This document shows, one piece after another, positions 54,940 through 63,341 of a stretch of DNA of 64,000 bases. The position numbers and the translations under genes were made by a program. Each line of letters begins with the position of its first letter. The stretch's first letter is position 1. The stretch covers positions 1,459,241 through 1,523,240 of the forward strand of contig NZ_LR130785.1 in assembly GCF_900626135.1 (NCBI RefSeq), read 5' to 3'. The DNA comes from Senegalia massiliensis. Lineage in GTDB: Bacteria; Bacillota; Clostridia; Tissierellales; SIT17. Under the pieces are notes generated by a model, which saw only the letters and a program-made list of their open reading frames with translations, did no database searches and was not told the origin of the DNA.

Positions 54940-56586
54940 ATGCTTATATTAGAAGGAAAAAATATAAAGAAATATTATGGAGAAAGAAAAATACTAGATA
55001 TAAAAAACATTAGAATATATGAAGGGGATATGATAGGTATAGTAGGAGTAAATGGCTCTGGTAAGACTACTTTAATGAATATACTATCTACCAAAGATTT
55101 TCCAGATAGTGGAGAAGTAGATATTAGGGGTAAGATAAGTTATATAACTCAATTAGGAACTCCAGAAGATAAAGACATGGACTATAAGTTAAAGGGTGAG
55201 TTTAAAGTAGACTATGATAATAGAGATACCTTAAGTGGAGGAGAGAAAACAAGGCTTAAATTGGCTGAGGGATTAAGTGTGAATCCAGATCTATTACTAT
55301 TAGATGAACCTACATCCAATTTAGATATAGATGGGATAGATCTACTAACACAGAAACTCAAAAACTTTTATGGAGCAATCTTAATAATATCCCATGATAG
55401 AACTCTACTTGATAATGTAGTAGATAAGATAATTGAAGTAGAAGATGGAGAAATTAAGGAGTATAGTGGAAATTATTCATCATATAAGGAGCAAAAAGAA
55501 TCTATAAGAGAAAGACAAGAGTTTGAATATGAAGAATATATTAAAGAAAAGGGAAGATTAACTCAAACAATTTATGAAAGACAAGGTCATGCCAAAGGTA
55601 TGAAGAAGGCTCCTACAAGGATGGGTAACTCTGAAGCAAGACTTCATAAGTCAAGTACTCGTCAAATTCAAGGGAAGATTCATAATACTATAAATGCTTT
55701 GGAAACCAGGATAGAAAAATTAGATAAAAAGGAAAAGCCTAAGGAAATACAGCAGGTAAAAATAGATATGCCTTCAGTGACCAATCTGAGAAACAAGTTA
55801 TTAATAGATGGAGATAAAATATCTAAATCCTTTGGAGATAAGATTCTTTTTAGAAATTCTGAATTAAAGATATTTAATGGAGATAAAGCTGTATTATTAG
55901 GAGATAATGGTACAGGAAAAACTACTCTAATAGAGATGATATTAGAGAAGGATGACAGCATAAATACATGTAAAAACCTTAAGATAGGATACTTTTCTCA
56001 GAAATTAGATATATTAAGGGAGAATAAAACTATTCTAGAAAATGTAATGGAGGATAGTATTCAGAACGAGACTATTGTAAGATCACTTTTATCTAGATTA
56101 TTATTTAAGAGAGAAGATATAAAGAAAAATGTTGAAGTATTAAGCGGAGGAGAAAGAGTAAAGGTAGCCTTTGCAAAGATTTTCTTATCAGATGTAAACT
56201 TTATTATATTAGATGAGCCTACTAACTACCTAGATATACCATCTATAGAAGCACTTGAAGATGTCTTATTAGATTATGAAGGCAGCCTTCTTTTGGTAAC
56301 TCATGATAAGACTTTTATAGAAAAGATAGCAAATAAAATAATAACTATAGAGGATAAGAGTTTAAAAGTATTTAAAGGAAGCTATAAAGAATTTATAGAA
56401 AGAAAAGAAAGTAATATTAATTTTGGAAAAGAACAAGATGAAAAGAAACTTTTAATATTAGAAAATAGGATGTCAGAAGTAATGGGGAAATTGTCTTTAA
56501 GGCTTTCAAAAGAAGAAAAAGAAGTTCTAGATAAAGAATTTAATCAGTTAGTAAAAGATATAAATAAACTTAAAGGGAATTATTAG
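54940..56586 (+). CDS. ABC-F ribosomal protection protein (VmlR/CplR-like antibiotic resistance type)
   Basis: ABC-F ATPases of this type bind the ribosomal E site and displace antibiotics of the lincosamide, streptogramin A or pleuromutilin groups. There are two nucleotide-binding domains, with Walker A GVNGSGKTT and GDNGTGKTT, signatures LSGGEKTRL and LSGGERVKV, and Walker B LLLDEPTSNLD and IILDEPTNYLD. No membrane segment is present. The interdomain linker (about 180-285) is the antibiotic-resistance domain. A short C-terminal extension follows. At 548 residues it matches VmlR length. The attenuator leader supports drug-inducible expression; the drug class is inference. Confidence 0.88.
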   Translation: MLILEGKNIKKYYGERKILDIKNIRIYEGDMIGIVGVNGSGKTTLMNILSTKDFPDSGEVDIRGKISYITQLGTPEDKDMDYKLKGEFKVDYDNRDTLSGGEKTRLKLAEGLSVNPDLLLLDEPTSNLDIDGIDLLTQKLKNFYGAILIISHDRTLLDNVVDKIIEVEDGEIKEYSGNYSSYKEQKESIRERQEFEYEEYIKEKGRLTQTIYERQGHAKGMKKAPTRMGNSEARLHKSSTRQIQGKIHNTINALETRIEKLDKKEKPKEIQQVKIDMPSVTNLRNKLLIDGDKISKSFGDKILFRNSELKIFNGDKAVLLGDNGTGKTTLIEMILEKDDSINTCKNLKIGYFSQKLDILRENKTILENVMEDSIQNETIVRSLLSRLLFKREDIKKNVEVLSGGERVKVAFAKIFLSDVNFIILDEPTNYLDIPSIEALEDVLLDYEGSLLLVTHDKTFIEKIANKIITIEDKSLKVFKGSYKEFIERKESNINFGKEQDEKKLLILENRMSEVMGKLSLRLSKEEKEVLDKEFNQLVKDINKLKGNY

Positions 56587-56637
56587 TGACTTGTTATCAT
56601 TAAAGTTAAAATAAATTAACAATAACATATGAATAAT

Positions 56638-56699
56638 ATATACCTCCTTAGGGTAATTCTATATTAATGAAAAGAATTATCAAATAATAGGAGGTATAT
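56638..56699 (+). promoter_or_regulatory. Hairpin leader that hides the nitroreductase ribosome binding site
   Basis: 56638-56648 (with CCTCCT) pairs with 56689-56699 (with AGGAGG) over 11 bp. An inner stem of 9 bp (56652-56660 with 56673-56681, one G-U) extends it. The ribosome binding site is therefore fully paired in the closed form. No U run follows, so translation control is more likely than termination. Confidence 0.65.
56667..56687 (+). CDS. Six-residue upstream ORF (M-K-R-I-I-K)
   Basis: ATG AAA AGA ATT ATC AAA TAA lies in the loop and 3' side of the leader hairpin and ends just before AGGAGG. Its start sits in a 12-bp direct repeat (56660-56671 and 56695-56706) shared with the real start of the nitroreductase gene. 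The ribosome binding site is weak (AGGG 13 bases upstream), so translation is uncertain. Confidence 0.3.
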   Translation: MKRIIK

Positions 56700-56701
56700 T
56701 A

Positions 56702-57295
56702 ATGAATTTTTATGATGCTATGAAAGAGAGAAGAAGTATATATAATATAAGTGATTCTTCTCCTGTTTCAGATGAAAAAATAAAAGAAATAATTGAAGAA
56801 AGTGTAAAGTATACACCAACTGCTTTTAATTCACAAAGTGGTAGAGTAATATTACTTTTAAATGATAAGCACAAGAGACTTTGGGATATAACAGAGGATG
56901 CTCTAAGAAAAGTTGTACCAGAAGGACAATTTGAACCTACTGAACAAAAAATAGAATCTTTTAGAAAGGGTTATGGAACTATTTTATTTTTTGAAGATCA
57001 AGATACAGTTGAATCTCTTAAAGAACAATTTCCATTATATAAAGAAAGTTTTCCAATATATTCACTAGAATCATCAGGAATGCTCCAATATAATATTTGG
57101 ACTGGACTTGCTATTAATGGATTAGGTGCTTCTTTACAACATTATACTGAACTTATAGAAGAAGATGTTAAATCAGAGTGGAATATAGATAAATCATGGA
57201 AGCTATTAGCTCAAATGCCTTTTGGTAAAAAAGAAGAAGAGGCAGGAGGAAAAGAATTTTTACCTTTAGAGAAGAGAATTAAAATATTAGATTAA
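56702..57295 (+). CDS. Nitroreductase family protein (HBN1/YdgI-like)
   Basis: This is an FMN- and NAD(P)H-dependent oxidoreductase, probably acting on nitro or quinone compounds or in redox stress. The 197-residue protein starts FYDAMKERRSIYNIS, the N-terminal flavin-binding region, and has YTPTAFNSQSGRVILL and the C-terminal FGKKEE. It resembles the short fatty-acid-regulated/HBN-type branch rather than NfsA. AGGAGGTATATTA precedes the ATG and is paired in a leader hairpin. Confidence 0.9.
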   Translation: MNFYDAMKERRSIYNISDSSPVSDEKIKEIIEESVKYTPTAFNSQSGRVILLLNDKHKRLWDITEDALRKVVPEGQFEPTEQKIESFRKGYGTILFFEDQDTVESLKEQFPLYKESFPIYSLESSGMLQYNIWTGLAINGLGASLQHYTELIEEDVKSEWNIDKSWKLLAQMPFGKKEEEAGGKEFLPLEKRIKILD

Positions 57296-57316
57296 TATAA
57301 TTTATTAATATTTATG

Positions 57317-57371
57317 ATATAATTCTATATATATAATATGCATATTATATATATAGAATTATATATTTTTA
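57317..57371 (+). terminator. 48-nt perfect palindrome, terminator between nitroreductase and pepA
   Basis: Arms 57317-57340 and 57341-57364 are exact complements and TTTTT follows. It lies between the nitroreductase stop and the pepA ribosome binding site, so it is probably a terminator. It is AT-rich, so its strength is uncertain. Confidence 0.65.
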
Positions 57372-57388
57372 AGGGGGAATTATATAAA

Positions 57389-58834
57389 ATGAAAGTATCT
57401 TTAATTAAAGAAGTAGAAATTTCTAAATATGATGGTTTGATGATTCCAATGTATGAGGATGAATTAGTATTAGATGGAATCAATATACCACTAGATATGT
57501 TAAAAGAATCAAAACGTTTTGAAGGAAAAGATGGTAAAAATTATAAGATGACAATTTCACAAGAAGACAAATTAATAGAAGTTGTTCTTGTAGGTTTAGG
57601 AAAAAAGGATGATATTAAATACAGAAAATTATTAAATACATTAGCCAATGGTTTTCGAAAACTAGATAAAGAAAATATTAAAAATATGGCTTTAATTTTT
57701 AAGGATGAAAATTCAGAAAAGAATGAAATTAATGTAAAAGCAGCAGTAGAGTCTATTATGATGGCAAATTATAAGTTTGATGATTATAAGACTGATAAAA
57801 AGGATAAAAATGAAATTTCATTAGATATATTAGTAAATAATCCAGATAACTATGAAGCAATTAAAAACGAAGCTATGATTCTTGCAAGTTCAAATATAAT
57901 AGCAAGAAATTTAGTGAATCAACCTGCTAATGTAATGAATCCTATAAAACTTTCTGAAGAGGTAAAAGAGTTAGGAAAGGAAAAAGGATTTGAAGTTGAA
58001 ATTTTAGGATTAAATGAAATCAAAGAATTAGGTATGGAAGCTTATTTATCTGTAGCTAAAGCTTCTTCTATAGAGCCAAAGTTTATTATTATGCGTTATA
58101 AAGGTGATAGTGAAAGTGAAGAAACTTTAGGATATGTTGGTAAAGGATTAACTTATGATTCAGGTGGTCTTTCAATTAAATCTACTTCAGGTATGGTAAC
58201 TATGAAAAGTGATATGGGAGGAGCTTCTGCAGTTATTGGATCTATGTGTGCAATTTCAGAAGCTAAAATTAAAAGAAATGTAGTTGCTGTTGTTGCTGCA
58301 TGTGAAAATATGATTTCTGGAAATAGTTATAGACCAGGCGACATTATAAATTCTATGGGTGGAAAAACTATATTCATTGGTAATACTGATGCAGAAGGAA
58401 GATTAACCTTAATAGATGCTATGCATTATATTGTTACAAAAGAAAATGTAAATAAAGTATTAGATATAGCAACTCTTACAGGTGCAGCAATCTATTGTAC
58501 TGGAGATGCAGCTTCAGTTGCTATTAGTAATAATGATGAATTCTTTAAAGATATAGATAATAGTTTTAAATTAAGTGGTGAACAAATATGGAGAATGCCA
58601 ATATTTGATGAATACAAGGAACTTATAAAACATGAAGAAGCTGATTTAACTAATACAGCAGGAAATCCTGGTACTATAACTGCAGGATTATTTGTAGGTG
58701 AATTTAATGGCGATTTACCATGGGTTCATATAGACATAGCAGGTACTGCATTTGCTAAAAAACAATCTGGTGTTATATCTAAAGGTGGAACAGGTATAGC
58801 AGTAAGACCACTTTATTATTTAGCAAAAAATTAA
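57389..58834 (+). CDS. pepA: Leucyl aminopeptidase, M17 family
   Basis: This cytosolic metallo-aminopeptidase removes N-terminal residues from peptides. The 481-residue protein has an N-terminal macro-like domain (about 1-165) and a C-terminal catalytic domain with GKGLTYDSGGLSIK and the family signature NTDAEGRL. The ATG at 57389 follows AAGGGGGAA. An in-frame ATG at 57338 lies in the upstream palindrome and is not used. Confidence 0.95.
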   Translation: MKVSLIKEVEISKYDGLMIPMYEDELVLDGINIPLDMLKESKRFEGKDGKNYKMTISQEDKLIEVVLVGLGKKDDIKYRKLLNTLANGFRKLDKENIKNMALIFKDENSEKNEINVKAAVESIMMANYKFDDYKTDKKDKNEISLDILVNNPDNYEAIKNEAMILASSNIIARNLVNQPANVMNPIKLSEEVKELGKEKGFEVEILGLNEIKELGMEAYLSVAKASSIEPKFIIMRYKGDSESEETLGYVGKGLTYDSGGLSIKSTSGMVTMKSDMGGASAVIGSMCAISEAKIKRNVVAVVAACENMISGNSYRPGDIINSMGGKTIFIGNTDAEGRLTLIDAMHYIVTKENVNKVLDIATLTGAAIYCTGDAASVAISNNDEFFKDIDNSFKLSGEQIWRMPIFDEYKELIKHEEADLTNTAGNPGTITAGLFVGEFNGDLPWVHIDIAGTAFAKKQSGVISKGGTGIAVRPLYYLAKN

Positions 58835-58919
58835 ACTAAAGAATAAAAATAATAGATTAGGCCAAAATAATAAAAGGTACAATAAATTTTAAACTATATA
58901 AGGAGGACGATTTAAACAT

Positions 58920-59045
58920 ATGGAATCCAAAAATAAATTAAATCAAGTACCTTTGGCAGATCTTAAAGAAGATGAATTAACTAAATTAAAAGATTTAGAA
59001 AAAAATCTTCAAGAAAAATATTACTTGATAGCTTTTGAAAAGTAA
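58920..59045 (+). CDS. Small charged protein of 41 residues
   Basis: The ATG at 58920 follows AGGAGG by 13 bases, a rather long gap. The protein reads MESKNKLNQVPLADLKEDEL, then a helix TKLKDLEKNLQEK ending in YYLIAFEK. It resembles small clostridial helical proteins with no assigned function. A strong terminator follows directly. Confidence 0.65.
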   Translation: MESKNKLNQVPLADLKEDELTKLKDLEKNLQEKYYLIAFEK

Positions 59046-59046
59046 T

Positions 59047-59088
59047 AACAAAATCCACTACAAAAAATGTAGTGGATTTTGTTATTAT
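59047..59088 (+). terminator. Intrinsic terminator after the small gene
   Basis: A 15-bp stem (59047-59061 with 59069-59083), a 7-nt loop and a T-rich run form the terminator. Confidence 0.9.
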
Positions 59089-59129
59089 ATTATATAATTA
59101 TATTAATATGATTTAAGGGGGCATTTTCT

Positions 59130-60599
59130 TTGAATGATTTTTTTGGTATGATTATATCTTTTGTATTTGTATTTATGATACTTATTGTAGCAGAGATCTT
59201 AAATAGATATACAAATATAAGTGAAGAATTTAATAGGAAATTTGTGCATATTGGAGTATCAAACTGGTGGATTATTTCTATGATGATTATTGATAATAAG
59301 TTTTATGCCTTAATTCCACCTTTTATTTTTATGATACTTAATTATATTTCTTATAAAAAAAGTATTTTTAAAAGTATGAAAAGAGATGAAAAAGAAAGTC
59401 TTGGCATAGTATATTTTCCAATATCATTATTTATTTTAGTTTTTATTTTTTGGAATTTAAATATTTATATTGGTGCTATAGGTATTTTAATAATGGGATA
59501 TGGAGATGGACTAGCTGCTCTATTTGGAATCAAATTTGGTCTTAACACTTTTCATATAGGTAGTAATAAAAAGTCGTTTATAGGAACTTTCACAATGTTC
59601 ATGGCTTCATTTATTGTATCTATTATATTTTTATCTATTGTTCAATCTTTTGGGACAAGTACTATTTTTATTTCATTTATTATAGCAATTGTTGCTACTA
59701 TTTTAGAACTTATAACTCCTTTTGGACTTGATAATATTACTGTGCCAATATTTAGTTCCATATTAGCATATTTTTTAATTAGTATGAACAATGATTTTTA
59801 TTTTTATATAAATAGAATATTAATTGGATTTATATTTAGTGGTTCAATTGGATTTTTAGCATATAAAAAAAGGTCATTAACTATATCCGGTGTAATTGGT
59901 GCAATAATATTAGGTACTACTATATTTGTAACTACAGGGTTTTTTGGTGCATCTATTATGATTTTATTTTTTATATCATCTAGTTTTCTAAGTCATTTCA
60001 AGAAAAAAGATAAAACTTTAGTTGCTACTCAATTTGATAAAACTGGAGATAGAGATATATTTCAAGTCTTTGCAAATGGTGGGGTAGGATTAATTTATAG
60101 TATTTTATATTTTTTTACTAAGGAAATTATATTTATATATATGTTTATAGTAGCATTTGCTGCAGCTAATGCAGATACATGGTCTACTGAACTAGGTATA
60201 TTAGATAAAAATAAGCCTATATCACTTAGGAATTTTAAAAAGGTATCTAAGGGTACTTCAGGGGCTGTATCTGTTTTAGGAACCGTTTCTGGTCTTTTGG
60301 GAGCTTTTTTAATAGCGATTTATGGATATAGTTATATTTATTTGTTTTCAGATATAAAACATAATATATTATTGCTCTTTATACTTACTATTTCAGGATT
60401 TTTAGGTACTATTATAGATTCTTTATTAGGGGCTTCTATACAAGCTATATATTTAGATGAATATGGTAATGAAACAGAAAAGAAGTTTATTGATAAAAAT
60501 ATTAGAAAATTAGCAAGAGGATTTAAATTTATAAATAATGATTTTATTAATATAACAAGTATTCTTTTAGCTACTTTATTTGTTTTAGTATTAATATAA
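59130..60599 (+). CDS. Fused polyprenol kinase-like (VTE5/SEC59) and DUF92 (VTE6-like) membrane protein
   Basis: The N-terminal half (about 1-225, seven predicted membrane segments) resembles CTP-dependent dolichol/phytol kinases: NRKFVHIGVSNWW, GYGDGLAALFG and KKSFIGTFTMF. The C-terminal half (about 230-489) is DUF92, with ADTWSTELG, FKKVSKGTSGAVS and GFLGTIIDSLLGAS. In plants VTE5 makes phytyl phosphate and VTE6 (DUF92) phosphorylates it further to the diphosphate. One polypeptide here could salvage a prenol to prenyl diphosphate in two steps. The TTG start at 59130 follows AAGGGGG. The substrate is inference. Confidence 0.88.
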   Translation: MNDFFGMIISFVFVFMILIVAEILNRYTNISEEFNRKFVHIGVSNWWIISMMIIDNKFYALIPPFIFMILNYISYKKSIFKSMKRDEKESLGIVYFPISLFILVFIFWNLNIYIGAIGILIMGYGDGLAALFGIKFGLNTFHIGSNKKSFIGTFTMFMASFIVSIIFLSIVQSFGTSTIFISFIIAIVATILELITPFGLDNITVPIFSSILAYFLISMNNDFYFYINRILIGFIFSGSIGFLAYKKRSLTISGVIGAIILGTTIFVTTGFFGASIMILFFISSSFLSHFKKKDKTLVATQFDKTGDRDIFQVFANGGVGLIYSILYFFTKEIIFIYMFIVAFAAANADTWSTELGILDKNKPISLRNFKKVSKGTSGAVSVLGTVSGLLGAFLIAIYGYSYIYLFSDIKHNILLLFILTISGFLGTIIDSLLGASIQAIYLDEYGNETEKKFIDKNIRKLARGFKFINNDFINITSILLATLFVLVLI

Positions 60600-60634
60600 A
60601 AATGCAAATACCAATTTGGTATTTGCATTTTTTA
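60597..60634. terminator. Bidirectional terminator between convergent genes
   Basis: A 14-bp stem (60600-60613 with 60617-60630) with a 3-nt loop has A-rich and T-rich flanks on either side. It ends the DUF92 gene on the + strand and the dehydrogenase gene on the - strand. Confidence 0.88.
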
Positions 60635-61573
60635 ATATCCTTTATTAATATTTACTTTGTTTTTAAGTCCTTCATTATTTTTAAATCTTTTTAAATTTTC
60701 ATATATAGTTTCAAATCTTCTTGTACCTTTGTTTTCTGATATCCAAGAGTTATGTGGGGTTATTATAACATTATTTAAATCCCAAAGTTTGCTGTCTTTA
60801 TCTAATGGTTCAGTTTCTACTACATCTAATGCAGCTTTTCTTATTTTATTTGTTTGTAGAGCATCTATTAAATCTTTTTCATTTACAATACTACCACGAG
60901 CTACATTTATGAAATAAGCTCCATCTTTCATAGCATTAAATCTATCTTTATTTATCATATGATGAGTTTTATCTGTATATGGTATTGCTACAACAACTAT
61001 ATCAGAAATTTTTAAAAGTTCATCAATATTATCCTTAGAATATGTTTTATCAAAATATTCTACTTGTCTACCATCTGTATTCAAACCTAATGTTTCTATT
61101 TCAAACCCTTGTAATCTTTTTGCAGCTTCAACTGATATTGTTCCTGTGCCTATAAATCCTACCTTTTTACCATAAAGCTCTAAAAGTGAAGTATCTAATT
61201 TCCAATTTTTATTTTGTTGTTTTTCATAAAATTCTTTAGAGTTTTTTAACATTTCAAGTATTTTCATTACTATCCATTCACCCATAGGAATACTATATCC
61301 ACCTCTGTTATTTGTAAGAATTATATTTTGTTCTCTAAGTTTATCCATTGGAACTTGATCAATTCCTACACTAGATAATTGTATCCATTTAAGATTTTTT
61401 AATTTAGAAATGTCTATTTTATCAAAAGGTTTATAGCATATCATAGCATCAATATCTAATATATCATTTGTAAGTTCTAAATCTTTTTCATTTTTAACTA
61501 TGACTTCATATCCTAATTCTTTGATTTTTTCAATGTTTTCTTGTGGTTGATTATATGTAAAAAGTACTTTCAA
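60632..61573 (-). CDS. D-2-hydroxyacid dehydrogenase, NAD-dependent
   Basis: This oxidoreductase reduces 2-keto acids to D-2-hydroxyacids. The 313-residue protein has the NAD-binding GFIGTGTIS motif. Catalytic Arg lies in INVARGS, Glu in VVETEP and His in TPHNSW. The TTG at 61573, seven bases after GGAGGTG, is used. A TTG at 61588 lies before that site. The specific substrate (lactate, glycerate, phosphoglycerate) is not evident. It is the only - strand gene in the window. Confidence 0.92.
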   Translation of the reverse strand: MKVLFTYNQPQENIEKIKELGYEVIVKNEKDLELTNDILDIDAMICYKPFDKIDISKLKNLKWIQLSSVGIDQVPMDKLREQNIILTNNRGGYSIPMGEWIVMKILEMLKNSKEFYEKQQNKNWKLDTSLLELYGKKVGFIGTGTISVEAAKRLQGFEIETLGLNTDGRQVEYFDKTYSKDNIDELLKISDIVVVAIPYTDKTHHMINKDRFNAMKDGAYFINVARGSIVNEKDLIDALQTNKIRKAALDVVETEPLDKDSKLWDLNNVIITPHNSWISENKGTRRFETIYENLKRFKNNEGLKNKVNINKGY

Positions 61574-61702
61574 ACTTAACACCTCCAAATGTATTTATAC
61601 CACTTTATATGATATTCTAACCTTTAAATGTATAATTATTTTTATATAAAACAAATTATTACAAAAAGAGCTAAAACTATATAAAACTAGTCAAATTTCA
61701 TT

Positions 61703-61730
61703 GAAGGAATTTTAAAAGGATATATAGAAT
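61703..61730 (+). promoter_or_regulatory. SigH-type promoter of the spoIIA operon
   Basis: GAAGGAATT (61703-61711), a 12-bp gap and ATAGAAT (61724-61730) match the SigH consensus RnAGGAwWW-N11-12-RnnGAAT at every defined position. The spoIIA operon is SigH-dependent (with Spo0A) in Bacillus, so both sequence and position agree. Confidence 0.88.
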
Positions 61731-61764
61731 TAGAAAGAATAGAAACAAAATAGGAGGGAAGAGT

Positions 61765-62100
61765 GTGAATATAAATTTTAGTAACAAGAAAAACACATTA
61801 TTTGTAGATGTAAATGGTGAACTTGATCATCACAATGCAAAAAAAGTAAGAGAAAAGATAGATGCTTTATTTAGTCAAGTTGGATATAAGAATATATCAA
61901 TCAATTTGAAAGGTCTAAATTTTATGGATAGTTCAGGTATAGGACTAATTATGGGAAGATATAAATTAGTAAACGAACTTGGTGGAAAATTATTTCTTAC
62001 TAATGTTAATCCTAGGGTAAATAAAATACTTGAAATGTCAGGAATATATAAGTTAGTTGAAGTATACGAGACTGAAGAAAAAGTTTTAGAACATTTATAA
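61765..62100 (+). CDS. spoIIAA: Anti-sigma F factor antagonist SpoIIAA
   Basis: SpoIIAA frees SigF from SpoIIAB when unphosphorylated, starting forespore gene expression. The 111-residue STAS-domain protein has the phosphorylation site in FMDSSGIGL, the second Ser (Ser57) being the expected target. The GTG at 61765 follows AGGAGGGAAG. It is the first gene of spoIIAA-spoIIAB-sigF. Confidence 0.96.
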   Translation: MNINFSNKKNTLFVDVNGELDHHNAKKVREKIDALFSQVGYKNISINLKGLNFMDSSGIGLIMGRYKLVNELGGKLFLTNVNPRVNKILEMSGIYKLVEVYETEEKVLEHL

Positions 62101-62113
62101 GGGAGTGTGAAAA

Positions 62114-62551
62114 ATGAAAGATAATACCATGAAATTAGAAATACCTAGTAAATCACAAAATGAAGCATTTGCAAGAGTAGTTGTAGCTTCTTTTGCTGCA
62201 CAATTGGATCCTACAATTGAAGAACTTGCAGATATAAAAACTGCTGTATCTGAAGCTGTAACTAATTCAATAATTCATGGATATGAAGATAAAATAGGTA
62301 AAATTTTAATAGAATGTAGTATAGAGGGACAATTACTTGAAATAATAATTCAAGATTTTGGTGTAGGAATACCAAATGTAGAAGAAGCTAGAGTACCTTT
62401 TTATACATCTAGACCAGAACTTGAAAGATCAGGTATGGGATTTACTGTTATGGAAACTTTCATGAATGGATTAGAAGTTTATTCTGAAGAAAATAAAGGA
62501 ACAAAAATCAGAATGGTTAAAGAGTTCAAAAAAATATCTTCAGAGGAGTAA
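62114..62551 (+). CDS. spoIIAB: Anti-sigma F factor / serine kinase SpoIIAB
   Basis: SpoIIAB binds and holds SigF and phosphorylates SpoIIAA. The 145-residue GHKL-type ATPase has the N box [15 protein letters not shown], the G1 box QDFGVGIP and the G2 region [22 protein letters not shown] precedes the ATG, 13 bp after spoIIAA. Confidence 0.97.
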   Translation: MKDNTMKLEIPSKSQNEAFARVVVASFAAQLDPTIEELADIKTAVSEAVTNSIIHGYEDKIGKILIECSIEGQLLEIIIQDFGVGIPNVEEARVPFYTSRPELERSGMGFTVMETFMNGLEVYSEENKGTKIRMVKEFKKISSEE

Positions 62552-62556
62552 TTGAT

Positions 62557-63324
62557 ATGGAATTTTGTAATGCACAAAATAAAAGTCATGATCTATTAAG
62601 TCATGAAAGAACCATTGAATTAATAAATAAAGCACAAGCAGGAGATCAAGAATCTCAAGATATATTAGTAAACCATAATTTAGGACTTATAAGAAGTGTA
62701 GTTAAAAAATTCATTAATAGAGGTTATGATTCTGAAGATATATTTCAATTAGGTTCTATTGGCCTTATAAAAGCAATACAAAAATTTGACGATAGTTACA
62801 ATGTGAAATTTTCTACATATGCTGTACCTATGATAATAGGGGAAATAAGAAGATTTCTACGAGATGATGGAATTATAAAGGTGAGTAGATCTTTAAAACA
62901 AACTGCCAATAAAGCAAAACAAGCAAAAGAAGCTTTGACAAAAAAATTAGGTAGAGAACCTACTATTCAAGAAATTTCTGATGAAATAAAGGTTGATAAA
63001 GAAGACATTATCATGGCTTTAGAATCAAGTTATTCTCCAGATTATTTATATGATGTAGTTCATCAAAATGATGGTTCTCCAATTCATCTTATTGATAAAA
63101 TTGAAGATGAAGATACAGGAGATTATGATATGGTTGATAAAATAACATTAAAAGAATTAATCGTAAATTTGAAACCACGAGAACGGCAGATAATTATAAT
63201 GAGATATTTTAAAGATGAAACTCAAATAGAAATTGCAAAAAAACTAGGAATTTCTCAAGTGCAAGTTTCAAGAATTGAAAAGAAAATATTAAGTAGTTTA
63301 AAAGATGATTTAATGAAGGCATAA
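62557..63324 (+). CDS. sigF: Sporulation sigma factor SigF
   Basis: SigF is the first forespore-specific sigma factor. The 255-residue protein has region 2 (NRGYDSEDIFQLGSIGLIKA, FSTYAVPMIIGEIRRFLRDD), region 3 and region 4.2 (EIAKKLGISQVQVSRIEKK). The SEDIFQLG motif, FLRDDG and the operon position identify it as SigF. It starts 5 bp after spoIIAB. Confidence 0.97.
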   Translation: MEFCNAQNKSHDLLSHERTIELINKAQAGDQESQDILVNHNLGLIRSVVKKFINRGYDSEDIFQLGSIGLIKAIQKFDDSYNVKFSTYAVPMIIGEIRRFLRDDGIIKVSRSLKQTANKAKQAKEALTKKLGREPTIQEISDEIKVDKEDIIMALESSYSPDYLYDVVHQNDGSPIHLIDKIEDEDTGDYDMVDKITLKELIVNLKPRERQIIIMRYFKDETQIEIAKKLGISQVQVSRIEKKILSSLKDDLMKA

Positions 63325-63341
63325 TTATGCCTTCATTTTTT
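63312..63341 (+). terminator. Terminator overlapping the sigF stop
   Basis: A perfect 26-nt palindrome (63312-63337), followed by TTTTT, contains the sigF stop codon. It may reduce read-through into spoVA. Confidence 0.8.
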
